Source of the DNA: Mariprofundus ferrooxydans PV-1
GTDB lineage: Bacteria; Pseudomonadota; Zetaproteobacteria; Mariprofundales; Mariprofundaceae
Assembly (NCBI RefSeq): GCF_000153765.1
Contig: NZ_DS022294.1
Location: 62,001-126,000 of the forward strand
DNA: 64,000 nt
Reading direction: 5' to 3'
In this document: positions 35,807 to 45,097 of the stretch, piece after piece
Numbering within the stretch: position 1 is the stretch's first letter
How the letters are laid out: each line of letters begins with the position of its first letter
Program-made: the position numbers and the translations under genes
The notes under the pieces: generated by a model
Seen by the model: the letters and a program-made list of their open reading frames with translations, nothing else
The model's database searches: none
Told to the model about the DNA's origin: nothing

Positions 35807-36762
35807 AGTATTTCCAACTCACCTGCGATAATCCGTCGCATCCCCTCTTCCGTCTCCAGCAGCAGCGCACCGTCATGATCCAGCCCCCTTGCCATACCAT
35901 GGAGATAACCCCTGCCATCGTGTACCCGCACAGCCTGATCACTGGCTGCATGCGCTTGCCACCACGCTTCCCGCACCGGATCAAACCCCTGTCGCAAATA
36001 GCGATCATACCAGGCATCCAGCACATTGAGCACGCCTGCCACCACCTCCAGACGCGACATAGAGCGTCCGGCAGCCGTGGCAAGGTCGATAGCCGGCTGC
36101 GTAATATCCGCCGGCCAACCATCTGCCGGAGGATTCAGATTAATGCCAAAACCAAGGACAACTGCGTGTACACTTCCCGGCTCCGCCCGCATCTCGGTCA
36201 AAATACCGGCCAGTTTGCCACCATGGCACATCAGGTCATTGGGCCATTTGATGCGCAGCGCCGGCACATAAACCTGCAGAGCTTCATGCAATGCCACCGC
36301 AGTCAGCAACGAGAGTTGCGGCACCTTCTCCGGCGGCAAGGCCGGGCGCAACAACACACTGACAGCCAGTGACTCTGGCACCGTATGCCACCGACGCCCC
36401 AGGCGACCACGGCCCGTGGTCTGCCGTTTGGCAATCATCACCAGCCCGTCAGGCTCGCCATGCTCAGCCAGCCGCATGACATCCTGATTGGTGGAACCGG
36501 TCTCATCAACCAACAGCAACCGATGCCCCAGATGGGTTGTCGACAGGCGCGCCTGCAACTGTGCGGCCGTCAATACCGGAGCAGGCAACATATAACCCTT
36601 GCCGGGATATGCCTCGATTGCCTCACCACCTTTTTTCAGCGCCTGAATATGCTTCCAGACAGCAGCACGAGAGAGGCCCAGCTCGGCCGCTATTGCATCA
36701 CCGGAAACAGGCGACTGACTGAGGCTTAAACGATTGAGAATATGCTCGCGTACGTTATGCAT
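35803..36762 (-). CDS. birA: Biotin ligase/repressor BirA
   Basis: 319 residues from the ATG at 36762 (MHNVREHIL...), which overlaps the nadC stop by eight bases; a longer frame to 36876 lies inside nadC and lacks homology. An N-terminal winged helix (SGDAIAAELGLSRAAVWKHIQALK) precedes the ligase domain with GRGRLGRRW and KWPNDLM. It attaches biotin to the carrier lysine of proteins such as PycB and may repress biotin genes. Confidence 0.95.
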   Translation of the reverse strand: MHNVREHILNRLSLSQSPVSGDAIAAELGLSRAAVWKHIQALKKGGEAIEAYPGKGYMLPAPVLTAAQLQARLSTTHLGHRLLLVDETGSTNQDVMRLAEHGEPDGLVMIAKRQTTGRGRLGRRWHTVPESLAVSVLLRPALPPEKVPQLSLLTAVALHEALQVYVPALRIKWPNDLMCHGGKLAGILTEMRAEPGSVHAVVLGFGINLNPPADGWPADITQPAIDLATAAGRSMSRLEVVAGVLNVLDAWYDRYLRQGFDPVREAWWQAHAASDQAVRVHDGRGYLHGMARGLDHDGALLLETEEGMRRIIAGELEIL

Positions 36763-37621
36763 CGGCCGTAGCCGGGGATGGCAGGATACGCATGGAGAGA
36801 TCCAGCACCGGTGCGGAATGGGTAATCGCACCAATCGCGATCCTGTCCACGCCGGTTTCGGCATAGTCACGCGCATTGAGCAGCGTGATATTGCCGCTGG
36901 CCTCCAGCAGGATCGAAGACGGCACCATCACCCGCGCCTGCGCCACCACGGCCGGATCCATATTATCCAGCAGAATGATATCCGGACAGACATCCACCGC
37001 TTCTCTTACCTCTTCCAGCGTTTCGCACTCGACCTCAACCCATACCGCATGGCCGGCCCGGTAGCAGGCCTGCACAGCCGCAGAGATCGAGCCGCATGCC
37101 TCAATATGATTTTCCTTGATCAACATGCCGCTCTGCAGGTCCATGCGGTGATTAACGCCGCCGCCATGCAGCACCGCCTGCTTCTCCAGCAATCGAAAAC
37201 CAGGCGTAGTCTTGCGCGTATCGGCAACCCGGCAACCTGTGCCCTCCACCGCATCGACAAAGGCACGCGTCGCCGTGGCAATGCCGGAGAGATGCTGCAG
37301 AAAATTCAGCGCTGTGCGTTCAGCCGCCAGTAACGAGACCACCGGCCCGGCCAGTTCACACACAATATCGCCGCAATGTACCCGATCACCATCATGAGCC
37401 AGCCATTTACGCTCAATCGTCGAATCCAGTGCGGTAAATACAGCATCCGCCATCTCCACGCCGGAGAGTACGCCGTCCGCCTTGGCACTGATACGCGCCA
37501 CCGCCGAACTCTCTGTCGGCATCGTCGCCAACGCGGTCAGGTCATGCGCTGCCGCATCCTCCAGCAAGGCTTGACGTATTAGTATATGCTGCCACTCATC
37601 CATGCCACGAACACTAGCCAT
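36755..37621 (-). CDS. nadC: Nicotinate-nucleotide pyrophosphorylase NadC
   Basis: 288 residues from the ATG at 37621, preceded by GGAAGG; an upstream ATG at 37651 adds ten residues. The type II PRTase fold shows ERTALNFLQHLSGIAT, ADTRKTTPGFRLLEKQAVLHGGG, HRMDL and KENHI. It converts quinolinate and PRPP to nicotinate mononucleotide in NAD synthesis. It forms a compact vitamin/cofactor group with birA and coaX. Confidence 0.96.
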   Translation of the reverse strand: MASVRGMDEWQHILIRQALLEDAAAHDLTALATMPTESSAVARISAKADGVLSGVEMADAVFTALDSTIERKWLAHDGDRVHCGDIVCELAGPVVSLLAAERTALNFLQHLSGIATATRAFVDAVEGTGCRVADTRKTTPGFRLLEKQAVLHGGGVNHRMDLQSGMLIKENHIEACGSISAAVQACYRAGHAVWVEVECETLEEVREAVDVCPDIILLDNMDPAVVAQARVMVPSSILLEASGNITLLNARDYAETGVDRIAIGAITHSAPVLDLSMRILPSPATADA

Positions 37622-37753
37622 ATTGCCTTCCGTTGATAAGGGGATGGGCATTCAGGCCCTGCCCGCATCACTGTAGGGATGCGCAGATATATTCGCCCTG
37701 CACTTGCTCCACACTATTTATCCGGCAGCTGTCGGCGTAAATACAAAAACCGG

Positions 37754-38665
37754 TCAGAACTGATGGTAAAAGTTCAGGGAGATTTGATCGCCGGTATAGG
37801 CTGGAATAAACATGGTGCTTGGTGCCGTTGCTGCATCCTCAGCATTGTCGGCAACCACACCGCCGATCACCGTTCCGATCAGGGCGCCGGCCACCATATC
37901 GGAGACCCAGTGGCGATGGCCCTTTATATCGGATGCAAGCAGGGCTGCAGCAACGCCATAAGGTATCAGATAATTATCGTACACCTCGGCGTAAACCCGC
38001 GCCACGGCAAAATACTGTGTGAAATGATATGATGGCATCGAACTGCCACCGGCAAAAGAACCCAGACGTGGCTTGCTGAAATGGCCAAATGCGTAGGGGT
38101 TGGTGGTAAACGGCGGCTGATCGCCGGTCGCCGTCCTCAAATTCGATACCGGCCTCTGCCTACCGGTAATCGTCTTCAGCAAGAGGTGAGAGATCATGAT
38201 TGAGTAAGCAGTAGCCTTGCCGGCCAACAACGCTGCTTTTTGCGATTTCTCATCATTGAAGGCGACACCCAACGCATACGAACCGGCTATACCGAGTACC
38301 AGGTAGCTGTCGGCTCCGTTTAAACCCAACCCTTTTGCAGCAGCAGGGGTTTTCAATGCATAGCCGTTAAAGATGGGTTCAACTTTATCCTGATAGTAAC
38401 GTGTTACCGGCTTGTCTGCGGCCACCAGAGCCCCGATACCTCCCAGAAAAAAAAGGGTCTCTCGGGGGTGTTCAAACGGATAGAGAGCCATTCCCTTAAA
38501 GTCGTCATCAATGTTGAAAAAAGCTTCGCCAATCAGCCTGGATGACTTCTGAACGCGCCCTTCATCCTGTACCGGAGAAGCCGCTGCATCATTCAGCTCT
38601 GAGGCCAATGGCGCAGAGAGATGTGTAAAACTGAAAAACAGCATGACCAACAATAAACGGAGCAT
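37754..38665 (-). CDS. PAP2-superfamily phosphatase, membrane/periplasmic
   Basis: 303 residues from the ATG at 38665, which has a GGAGGGG Shine-Dalgarno; 58 open upstream codons lack support. A signal peptide (MLRLLLVMLFFSFTHLSAPLASE) precedes the domain. PAP2 motifs are KTITGRQRP (C1), SSMPSYH (C2, where Gly of the usual PSGH is Tyr) and GHRHWVSD (C3). Likely substrates are undecaprenyl diphosphate or phosphatidic-type lipids on the periplasmic side. The C-terminus ends in QISLNFYHQF, an aromatic-rich end reminiscent of outer-membrane proteins. Confidence 0.82.
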   Translation of the reverse strand: MLRLLLVMLFFSFTHLSAPLASELNDAAASPVQDEGRVQKSSRLIGEAFFNIDDDFKGMALYPFEHPRETLFFLGGIGALVAADKPVTRYYQDKVEPIFNGYALKTPAAAKGLGLNGADSYLVLGIAGSYALGVAFNDEKSQKAALLAGKATAYSIMISHLLLKTITGRQRPVSNLRTATGDQPPFTTNPYAFGHFSKPRLGSFAGGSSMPSYHFTQYFAVARVYAEVYDNYLIPYGVAAALLASDIKGHRHWVSDMVAGALIGTVIGGVVADNAEDAATAPSTMFIPAYTGDQISLNFYHQF

Positions 38666-39118
38666 TTCCCCTCCCAGGGAGCAATTACACCCAGGAGCCA
38701 GTGACGGGCTTAGCGTGATCACAGCCGGGCAGGAACATACCTTTGACTCCATACTCGCCGAGCAAGCAGCACTTATAAGCCCGATTGACTCCTGATCGGT
38801 GCATTCGGCCAAAGTACAGGCCTGTGTATCCGGCGTCAATCGAAGTCACTTATGTTCTGCCATTGCTCTGTCGGGGCAATATGCGCTTCGTGCAGCCGTT
38901 GCAACTCCGGCCGATCCTTCCCGCCTGCAATAGCGCGGAACAGGCAGGCTCTTCAGCCGGCAGAAAATCAGGCCGACACCAACAGACGTCGTCACCATAC
39001 ACAATTCACTTTCAGGGTTAACAGCCGCCCTTCCCATCGCTGCCGCGTCATTCCGCACTTGCATAGTCTCATAAAAACAGTCTAATTGCTTTTAATCATA
39101 ATCAAGGAAGGAAAGCCG
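38666..39118. other. Divergent gap between the PAP2 gene and secB
   Basis: A 453-base gap that must carry both promoters; I could not fix either with confidence. It contains one doubtful decayed minus-strand gene (38836-39051), listed separately. No repeats or strong hairpins were seen otherwise. Confidence 0.45.
38836..39051 (-). pseudogene. Possible decayed small gene with three in-frame TGA codons
   Basis: One minus-strand frame begins MTRQRWEGRLLTLKVNCVW, is broken by TGA three times within about 16 codons, and then continues as a protein-like tail (LFRAIAGGKDRPELQRLHEA, then HIAPTEQWQNISDFD) to a final TGA at 38836-38838. A neighbouring frame is open across the same stretch (38846-39064) but uses many rare codons. 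I do not recognise the product. A frameshifted or decayed gene is the simplest reading; chance cannot be excluded. Confidence 0.22.
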
Positions 39119-39592
39119 ATGACAGACCATAACGTGCAGGATGCTGATACTGACGCACCTGCTTTCAGCTTGCAGAAAATATACGTAAAGGACATCTCGT
39201 TTGAGAATCCGAATGCACCGGGCATCTATACCCTCCCGGCCAGTCAGCCTAAATTTGAGATCAACATGGGCGTGGCCCACAAGCAGGTTGATGCTGATCA
39301 CTGGGAAGTATCGTTAAAGATTTCAATCACGTCTCACGAGAGCCAGAACGAACAGTTGCTGTTTGAAATAGAAATTGAACATGCAGCAGTATTTTATATC
39401 AGGCATATTGACGAAGAACAGATGCCGATACTGCTTGGCGTAGAGTGCCCCACGATTATTTTCCCTTATGCTCGCCAGCTCATCAGTCAATTGACAATTG
39501 ATGGCGGTTTCATGCCCCTGTTACTTGAACCGGTGAATTTCAGGGCGCTATTTGAAAACAGCCGCGCACAGGCCGAACACCAGGTTCACTAA
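39119..39592 (+). CDS. secB: Protein-export chaperone SecB
   Basis: 157 residues from the ATG at 39119, preceded by AAGGAAGGA; an upstream ATG is not needed. The family pattern FSLQKIYVKDISFENPNAPG, the acidic LLFEIEIEHAAVF strand, the ECPTIIFPYARQLIS segment and LLLEPVNFRALF are all present. SecB keeps preproteins unfolded and hands them to SecA, and so serves the many secreted proteins seen here. Confidence 0.97.
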   Translation: MTDHNVQDADTDAPAFSLQKIYVKDISFENPNAPGIYTLPASQPKFEINMGVAHKQVDADHWEVSLKISITSHESQNEQLLFEIEIEHAAVFYIRHIDEEQMPILLGVECPTIIFPYARQLISQLTIDGGFMPLLLEPVNFRALFENSRAQAEHQVH

Positions 39593-39597
39593 GCAAT

Positions 39598-41007
39598 ATG
39601 AACAACGAACAAGCTACAGTCCTGGTTGTTGATGATACACCGGAAAATATCGATGTGCTGCGCGGTATCCTGAAAGGCACATACAAGGTCAAGGTTGCCA
39701 TCAACGGCATGCAGGCGCTGAAACTGTGCGCCACCGATACGCCGCCGGATCTGATACTGCTGGATGTAATGATGCCCGGCATGGACGGGTACGAGGTTTG
39801 CCGGAAGCTGAAGGAAGATCCGCGCAGCGAAGGCATCCCGGTCATCTTTGTCACCGCGAAAAATGAAACACGCGATGAGATTCTCGGTTTCGAAGTCGGC
39901 GGCGTGGATTATATTAGCAAGCCGGTAACGCCTGCAGTGGTACTGGCGCGGGTTGCCACACATTTGAAGTTGCGTTCGGCCTACCGGTTTATCCGCGAGA
40001 CGTTCGGTCGCTATCTGTCGGAAGATATCGTCAATGCGCTGATTGATACCCCGCACGGCCTGAAACTGGGCGGGGAAAAGCGCAAGGTCACCATCATGAT
40101 GGCCGACCTGCGCGGGTTCACATCCATTGGCGAGCGACTGCCGGCTGAAACGGTTGTTGAGATGATCAATATCTTTCTCGCCACGATGACCGATGTGATC
40201 CAGCAGCATCAGGGCACCATCGATGAATTTATCGGCGATGCGATCCTCGTCATCTTCGGTGCCCCGCTGCAGCGGGCCGATGATAGCCTGCGTGCCATCC
40301 GCTGCGCCATTGATATGCAGGTGGCCATGAAAGAGGTTAATCGACAATTCCGGCAACGCGGTTATCCGGAGGTGGAGATGGGCGTTGGGCTGCATACCGG
40401 CGAAGTCATCGTCGGCAATATCGGTTCTCACAAACGCAGCAAATACGGCGTAGTCGGTCGCGTTGTCAACACAGCCTCCCGTATCGAGTCCTATACCATC
40501 GGTGGTCAGATCCTGATTTCGGAAAGCACACTGGCCGATTGCGGGGCAGAACTGCGTATTGACGGAAAAATGTCGGTGATGCCCAAGGGTATCTCCCATG
40601 AAATGACCCTTTACGATATTGGCGGTATTATCGACCGCGATGCCGCCGCTCACCTCCCCGAAAAGGTCGATGGAGTACTGACCGAGATGACACCACCTCT
40701 GTCGATCAGGATTATGCAACTGACCGAAAAGCATGGAACCGAATCTGTTTCCGGAGTCATCCTGCGCGCAGGCAGACGGGATATGCATATCAGGGCGGAT
40801 CAGCCATGTGACGACTTCAGCAATATCCGCATCAGCCTTACCGGCATATCATCACAAAACAGCGACGCATCATTCTATGCCAAGGTTACCGGTCAACTTG
40901 ACGATCAGTCGGGCCCCGCCTTTCAGGCTCATGCAACCAGTATTTCCGGAGACCTCTCCGCCCGGCTGCGTCAACTCGCAGAAAAAGCAGCAGGTAACAG
41001 GTCATGA
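39598..41007 (+). CDS. Receiver-linked class III adenylate/guanylate cyclase
   Basis: 469 residues. The N-terminal receiver (1-125) has phospho-acceptor Asp56 (LLDVMMPGMDG) and the Lys of ISKPV. A short linker leads to a class III cyclase domain (about 155-345) with metal ligands Asp170 (MADLRGFTS) and Asp214 (FIGDAILVIFGAP) and the KYGVVGRVVNTASRIE segment. The base-selecting position before VVG is Gly rather than the usual Asp, so cAMP as product is likely but not certain. The last 115 residues are a beta-rich domain I cannot assign. It overlaps a CpdA-like phosphodiesterase gene by four bases. Confidence 0.9.
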   Translation: MNNEQATVLVVDDTPENIDVLRGILKGTYKVKVAINGMQALKLCATDTPPDLILLDVMMPGMDGYEVCRKLKEDPRSEGIPVIFVTAKNETRDEILGFEVGGVDYISKPVTPAVVLARVATHLKLRSAYRFIRETFGRYLSEDIVNALIDTPHGLKLGGEKRKVTIMMADLRGFTSIGERLPAETVVEMINIFLATMTDVIQQHQGTIDEFIGDAILVIFGAPLQRADDSLRAIRCAIDMQVAMKEVNRQFRQRGYPEVEMGVGLHTGEVIVGNIGSHKRSKYGVVGRVVNTASRIESYTIGGQILISESTLADCGAELRIDGKMSVMPKGISHEMTLYDIGGIIDRDAAAHLPEKVDGVLTEMTPPLSIRIMQLTEKHGTESVSGVILRAGRRDMHIRADQPCDDFSNIRISLTGISSQNSDASFYAKVTGQLDDQSGPAFQAHATSISGDLSARLRQLAEKAAGNRS

Positions 41008-41801
41008 GCCTGCAACTGCTGCATATCAGCGATTCACACCTTTACAGCGATCCTGCCAGCCTGCTCAAGGGTATCCGCCCCCACGACAGTTTCACTGCTG
41101 TTCTCGCCGATGCCTACCGCAGTTTTCCTGTCGTGGATGCTGTCATTCTGGGCGGCGACATGGCTCAGGATGAGCAGCCGGAAACCTATCACCGGCTTGT
41201 TTCCATGCTGCCCGACTGGCAGGCACCCATGATGCTGACACCGGGCAATCACGCCGCATTGGGTTACCTGAGCGGCACACTGATCCCCGCCCTGAGAGCG
41301 CGCGGGGCGTACAGCGACCGGCTACTGTCCGGACGCTGGCAGATCATCACACTGAACTCGCATCATCCCGGACACATATCCGGCCTGCTGCCCGCATCCG
41401 AGCTGGAGAGACTGCAGCAACTGCTATCGGTATCGGCCGGAATCCATACCCTGATCGCACTACATCACCACCCCATTCCCATCGGCAGCCGCTGGCTCGA
41501 TGAGATCGATCTGGTAAACAGGGATGCACTGTGGGAAATCGTTCACAAGCACTCACATGTGCGTGCTCTGTTGTGTGGCCATATTCATCAGTCCTTCGAT
41601 ACCATACATGATGGCGTGCGCGTGTTAGGCAGCCCCTCCACCTGCGTACAGTTCACTCCCGGCACAGACAACTTCGCGCTTGCCGACATCTCGCCCGGCT
41701 ACCGCTGGCTGGAACTGCTGGATGATGGAAACATCAGTACAACGGTTCACAGAATTACCGGCTTCATTCCGCCCGACCTGCTTAATAACGACCCCTATTA
41801 A
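41004..41801 (+). CDS. cpdA: CpdA-like 3',5'-cyclic-nucleotide phosphodiesterase
   Basis: 265 residues. Metallophosphoesterase motifs are in order: HISDSHL, GGDMAQD, TPGNH, LHHHP and CGHIHQ, matching class III phosphodiesterases such as CpdA rather than Icc-unrelated phosphatases. It would hydrolyse cAMP in the cytoplasm. Its ATG overlaps the cyclase stop, so enzyme pairs for making and destroying the same messenger are translated together. Confidence 0.88.
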   Translation: MSLQLLHISDSHLYSDPASLLKGIRPHDSFTAVLADAYRSFPVVDAVILGGDMAQDEQPETYHRLVSMLPDWQAPMMLTPGNHAALGYLSGTLIPALRARGAYSDRLLSGRWQIITLNSHHPGHISGLLPASELERLQQLLSVSAGIHTLIALHHHPIPIGSRWLDEIDLVNRDALWEIVHKHSHVRALLCGHIHQSFDTIHDGVRVLGSPSTCVQFTPGTDNFALADISPGYRWLELLDDGNISTTVHRITGFIPPDLLNNDPY

Positions 41802-41843
41802 ACTGTTTGAAGCTTTTGGGGGAGCACGTAGCATACCTGCACT

Positions 41844-42875
41844 ATGAAGATACCTGTAGCCATTCTTGGCGCGACCGGTTACACCGGCGCAGAACTGATC
41901 CGGCTGATCGACGGCCACCCCCATTTCACCATTGCCCATCTGGCTGCACATTCGCAGGCCGGCAAAGCAGCCGGTGCCGTATTGCCCGGCTGTGGCGGAC
42001 GCACCGCTGACATGACACTGGCTGCCGCCGATGCGCCGTTGCCGGAAGCTGTGCAGCTGGTCTTTACCGCCCTGCCGCATGCCGCAGCCGCAACCAGCGT
42101 GGCCAACGCCCTGTCTCAGGGAAAAAAAGTCGTGGATCTGTCAGCGGATTTTCGCCATCAGTCAGCGGCAGTTTATCAGCAGGCTTATGCAGTGGAGCAC
42201 CCCTGCCCGGAGCTGTTCCAGCAGGCTGTCTACGGACTGTGCGAACACGCCCGTGACCGGGTCGCCGCCACTTCACTGGTCGCCAACCCCGGCTGTTACC
42301 CTACATCAACACTGCTGCCGCTGATTCCGCTGCTCAAAGCCGGACTACTGGATACCGACGGTATTATTGTGGATTCCAAATCAGGCGCATCGGGGGCCGG
42401 ACGCAGCGCCAAAACAGATCTGCTCTATTGTGAAATCAACGAATCGGTAAAAGCCTATGGCATGCCCCGGCACAGACATGCATGGGAGATGGAGGAGTGG
42501 GCTGAGGGTTTTACCGGCTCCCCCGTCCGCATCCGCTTTGTCCCGCATATTCTGCCGATGACTCGCGGTATGCTGACCACCCTGCATCTCTCAGGGAAGC
42601 AGGTGGATCGCTGGCATGCTATCCTGCAGGAAGCTTACAGCGACGAGCCGTTTGTGCGCGTTCTGGCGGCAGGCGAACTGCCCTCTACAGGCGGCGTATG
42701 CGGCAGCAATCGCTGTGACATCGGCATCTCGGTAGTTGGTGAGCATGAAGTTGTCATTGTCAGCTGTATCGACAACCTGCTCAAGGGCGCTGCAGGGCAG
42801 GCCGTACAGAATGCAAATTTGATGTTCTCGCTGGATGAAGGTGCCGGGCTGAGTGTACATGCAACCTGGCCATAA
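41844..42875 (+). CDS. argC: N-acetyl-gamma-glutamyl-phosphate reductase ArgC
   Basis: 343 residues. The Rossmann start AILGATGYTGAELIRL, the catalytic Cys151 in ANPGCYPT, and KSGASGAGR identify the long-form ArgC. It reduces N-acetylglutamyl phosphate in arginine synthesis. The 3' end overlaps the next gene by 23 bases. Confidence 0.97.
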   Translation: MKIPVAILGATGYTGAELIRLIDGHPHFTIAHLAAHSQAGKAAGAVLPGCGGRTADMTLAAADAPLPEAVQLVFTALPHAAAATSVANALSQGKKVVDLSADFRHQSAAVYQQAYAVEHPCPELFQQAVYGLCEHARDRVAATSLVANPGCYPTSTLLPLIPLLKAGLLDTDGIIVDSKSGASGAGRSAKTDLLYCEINESVKAYGMPRHRHAWEMEEWAEGFTGSPVRIRFVPHILPMTRGMLTTLHLSGKQVDRWHAILQEAYSDEPFVRVLAAGELPSTGGVCGSNRCDIGISVVGEHEVVIVSCIDNLLKGAAGQAVQNANLMFSLDEGAGLSVHATWP

Positions 42876-43611
42876 GCCAGGCCGCGCGAAACATGCGTCA
42901 AAGCCACTGGTTCCCCCTTTCGGTAAAGCCTCGGACCGTAAAGACAGCAGGTCTTTCAGTGCTCACCCGGCGACCGTACTACTGGCCGCTGCCGCCCTCG
43001 CCGGTATTGCCCTGTATGCCGGATTCCATTTGGGAGTCACCAGACAGGAGGAAGGAGTTGTCCGGCAGACCAACACCCTGAAAGCGGCACAACAGAAACT
43101 GCAATCTCAACTTGCCAGCGCAGAAGCCGAAATCTCACTGCGGGATAGTCAGATCAGCGGCTTGAAGCAGCAAATCCATCAGGATATCAGAGACCGCCAA
43201 CTGATCCGGCAACGCCTCTCCATGTTTGATGATGTGCTGGCGGCTCGGACCGTACGCGGTGTGCATGTACTCCATCCCGAAGCGCAGTGGCAAAAAGATA
43301 AAGGGGTCATTGAATATCAGCTGGTGCTGGTCAAGGGAGAGAATTACCCGCGCTGGGCACTGGGACACCTGCAGTTTTCCACCCGCATGCCCGACGGGAC
43401 GATTCTTAGCCTGACCGACCCGCATGGTAAAACGGATATCAAATATGAGATGACCACGCATTTGTTTATGGAGGGTACGCTGTTATGGCATGAGAACACA
43501 CCACCATCGGCACTGCATGTTACGCTTATCAATCATCTGGATAAAAAAATACGCGAAGCCGAGTTTCCTGTTGTCACCCTCGCCGTCGCCCCCACTCAGG
43601 AGCAACCATGA
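42853..43611 (+). CDS. Membrane-anchored coiled-coil protein (DUF6776-like)
   Basis: 252 residues. A basic, proline-rich cytoplasmic tail (1-38) precedes one membrane helix (about 41-62), then a coiled coil (about 70-125; LKAAQQKLQSQLASAEAEISLRDSQI) and a periplasmic beta-domain (about 135-245) with LVLVKGENYPRWALGHLQF. The plan matches uncharacterised proteins seen in operons with bactofilin or cell-division genes in other proteobacteria. It overlaps argC and is overlapped by the following gene. Function unknown. Confidence 0.72.
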   Translation: MYMQPGHKPGRAKHASKPLVPPFGKASDRKDSRSFSAHPATVLLAAAALAGIALYAGFHLGVTRQEEGVVRQTNTLKAAQQKLQSQLASAEAEISLRDSQISGLKQQIHQDIRDRQLIRQRLSMFDDVLAARTVRGVHVLHPEAQWQKDKGVIEYQLVLVKGENYPRWALGHLQFSTRMPDGTILSLTDPHGKTDIKYEMTTHLFMEGTLLWHENTPPSALHVTLINHLDKKIREAEFPVVTLAVAPTQEQP

Positions 43612-44117
43612 TCAAGCCCTATCTGCACTGGCAACCTGAGATAGCCGCATCCGTATTTATCGCAAACTCGGCCGATGTCATCGGGCGGGTCCGTATCGGC
43701 AAAGACTCCAGCATCTGGTACCAGAGTGTGCTGCGTGGCGATGTGGGCGACATCAGCATAGGCGAGCGCAGTAATATCCAGGATCACTGTATGCTGCATA
43801 CCAGTACCGGCGTAAGCGATTGTATCATCGGTAATGATGTCACCATCGGTCATCGGGTTCTCCTGCATGGTTGTGAGATTCAGGATGGCTCTCTGGTAGG
43901 CATGGGTTCGATTATTATGGACCAGGCCGTACTGGAAGCAGGCTGCCTGCTGGCCGCAGGCTCCCTGGTGACCGAGCGCAAGATACTGCGCGGCGGCTAT
44001 CTGTACGCCGGCAGCCCGGCCACAGAAAGGCGCGAACTCAGCGAGGAAGAGAAACTGTTTCTGCAGCGCTCCGCCAGCCATTATGTCGAGGTAGCAAGAG
44101 ATCATATGTATGACTAA
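43608..44117 (+). CDS. Gamma-carbonic-anhydrase-like hexapeptide protein
   Basis: 169 residues of left-handed beta-helix with hexapeptide repeats (IGRVRIGKDSSIWYQSVLRGD, IGNDVTIG, GSLVGMGSII). Putative metal ligands His64, His82 and His87 are arranged as in the YrdA/CaiE/PaaY group (CMLH...GHRVLLHGC). Members are trimeric; some have carbonic anhydrase or thioesterase activity and many are inactive. It overlaps both neighbours by a few bases, so the genes from argC to ppx form one unit. Confidence 0.9.
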   Translation: MIKPYLHWQPEIAASVFIANSADVIGRVRIGKDSSIWYQSVLRGDVGDISIGERSNIQDHCMLHTSTGVSDCIIGNDVTIGHRVLLHGCEIQDGSLVGMGSIIMDQAVLEAGCLLAAGSLVTERKILRGGYLYAGSPATERRELSEEEKLFLQRSASHYVEVARDHMYD

Positions 44118-45057
44118 GCGTTTCGCCGCCATTGATATCGGCTCCAACACATTCCGCATGCTCATCGGTGAAACAACCGCCACCAACCACCATACGCCGT
44201 GGCGCACGGTATATTATACCCACCGCATTATCCGTCTCGGCGAAGGACTGCATCATAGCGGCCGGCTGGCCGACGCTGCCATGAGCCGCGCAATGACGGC
44301 CTTTGCTGAATTCGCAGAAATCCTCAGCCAGCATCAGGTGTCTGCCGAAAATACGCTGGCAGTCGCCACCGCCGCCATGCGCGAAGCGGCCAATGGCGTA
44401 GCCTTTCGCGACCGGGTGCAGACTGAAACAGGCATCGCCATCCGCATCATCGACGGGGACAGCGAAGCCTGCATGTCACTGTCCGGCGCAGGCGCCGTGC
44501 TCAAACCGGCAACGCGTGCAGATATGCTGCTATTTGATATAGGCGGCGGCAGTACCGAGTTTATCCGTGCAAATAATCACCACTGCCGGGATGCGATCAG
44601 CACAAGAATGGGTGTTGTCCGTCTGGTTGAAGCACACCTGAACTCCGATCCGCCATCAGCAAGCGATTACCAGGCGATGCTTGCTGCCGCCAACCTGCAT
44701 CTGGCCGATGTCGAGGCGCACTGGGGCATCGTTGCACCGCCCCGGCATCTGGTTGGTACTGCCGGCACCGTAACAACGCTGGCTGCCACCGAGCTGGATC
44801 TCTGCCCCTATAATGCAGACACCATCAACAATCACTGGATGAGTCTGACTGCATTTGAATCACTGCGTGAGCGGCTGCTGTCTATGGACCATACCGAGCG
44901 GCAAGTCATCCGCACCATTGAGCCCGGTCGAGCCGATTTGATTATCGCAGGTCTTGCCATTGTTGAAACGGTACTCACTCGCTGGGGTTATGCAGGCATG
45001 TATGTTGTCGATGCCGGCCTGCTCGAAGGCGCCTGGCTGGAGATCAGTCATTCCTGA
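44110..45057 (+). CDS. Ppx/GppA family exopolyphosphatase
   Basis: 315 residues, the short form without a C-terminal HD domain. The ASKHA-fold motifs are AAIDIGSNTFRMLIGE, ATAAMREAANG, LFDIGGGSTEF and VGTAGTVTTLAA. Such enzymes hydrolyse polyphosphate or pppGpp; sequence alone does not separate them. It is the last gene of the plus-strand unit and converges on the following minus-strand gene. Confidence 0.93.
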   Translation: MTKRFAAIDIGSNTFRMLIGETTATNHHTPWRTVYYTHRIIRLGEGLHHSGRLADAAMSRAMTAFAEFAEILSQHQVSAENTLAVATAAMREAANGVAFRDRVQTETGIAIRIIDGDSEACMSLSGAGAVLKPATRADMLLFDIGGGSTEFIRANNHHCRDAISTRMGVVRLVEAHLNSDPPSASDYQAMLAAANLHLADVEAHWGIVAPPRHLVGTAGTVTTLAATELDLCPYNADTINNHWMSLTAFESLRERLLSMDHTERQVIRTIEPGRADLIIAGLAIVETVLTRWGYAGMYVVDAGLLEGAWLEISHS

Positions 45058-45097
45058 AGACCAGTGACTCACAAACAGAGAGCGTGATTAACACTGT

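Noticed and set aside
36763-36876. Longer N-terminus for BirA
   Set aside because: The extra 38 codons lie within nadC and do not resemble any BirA.
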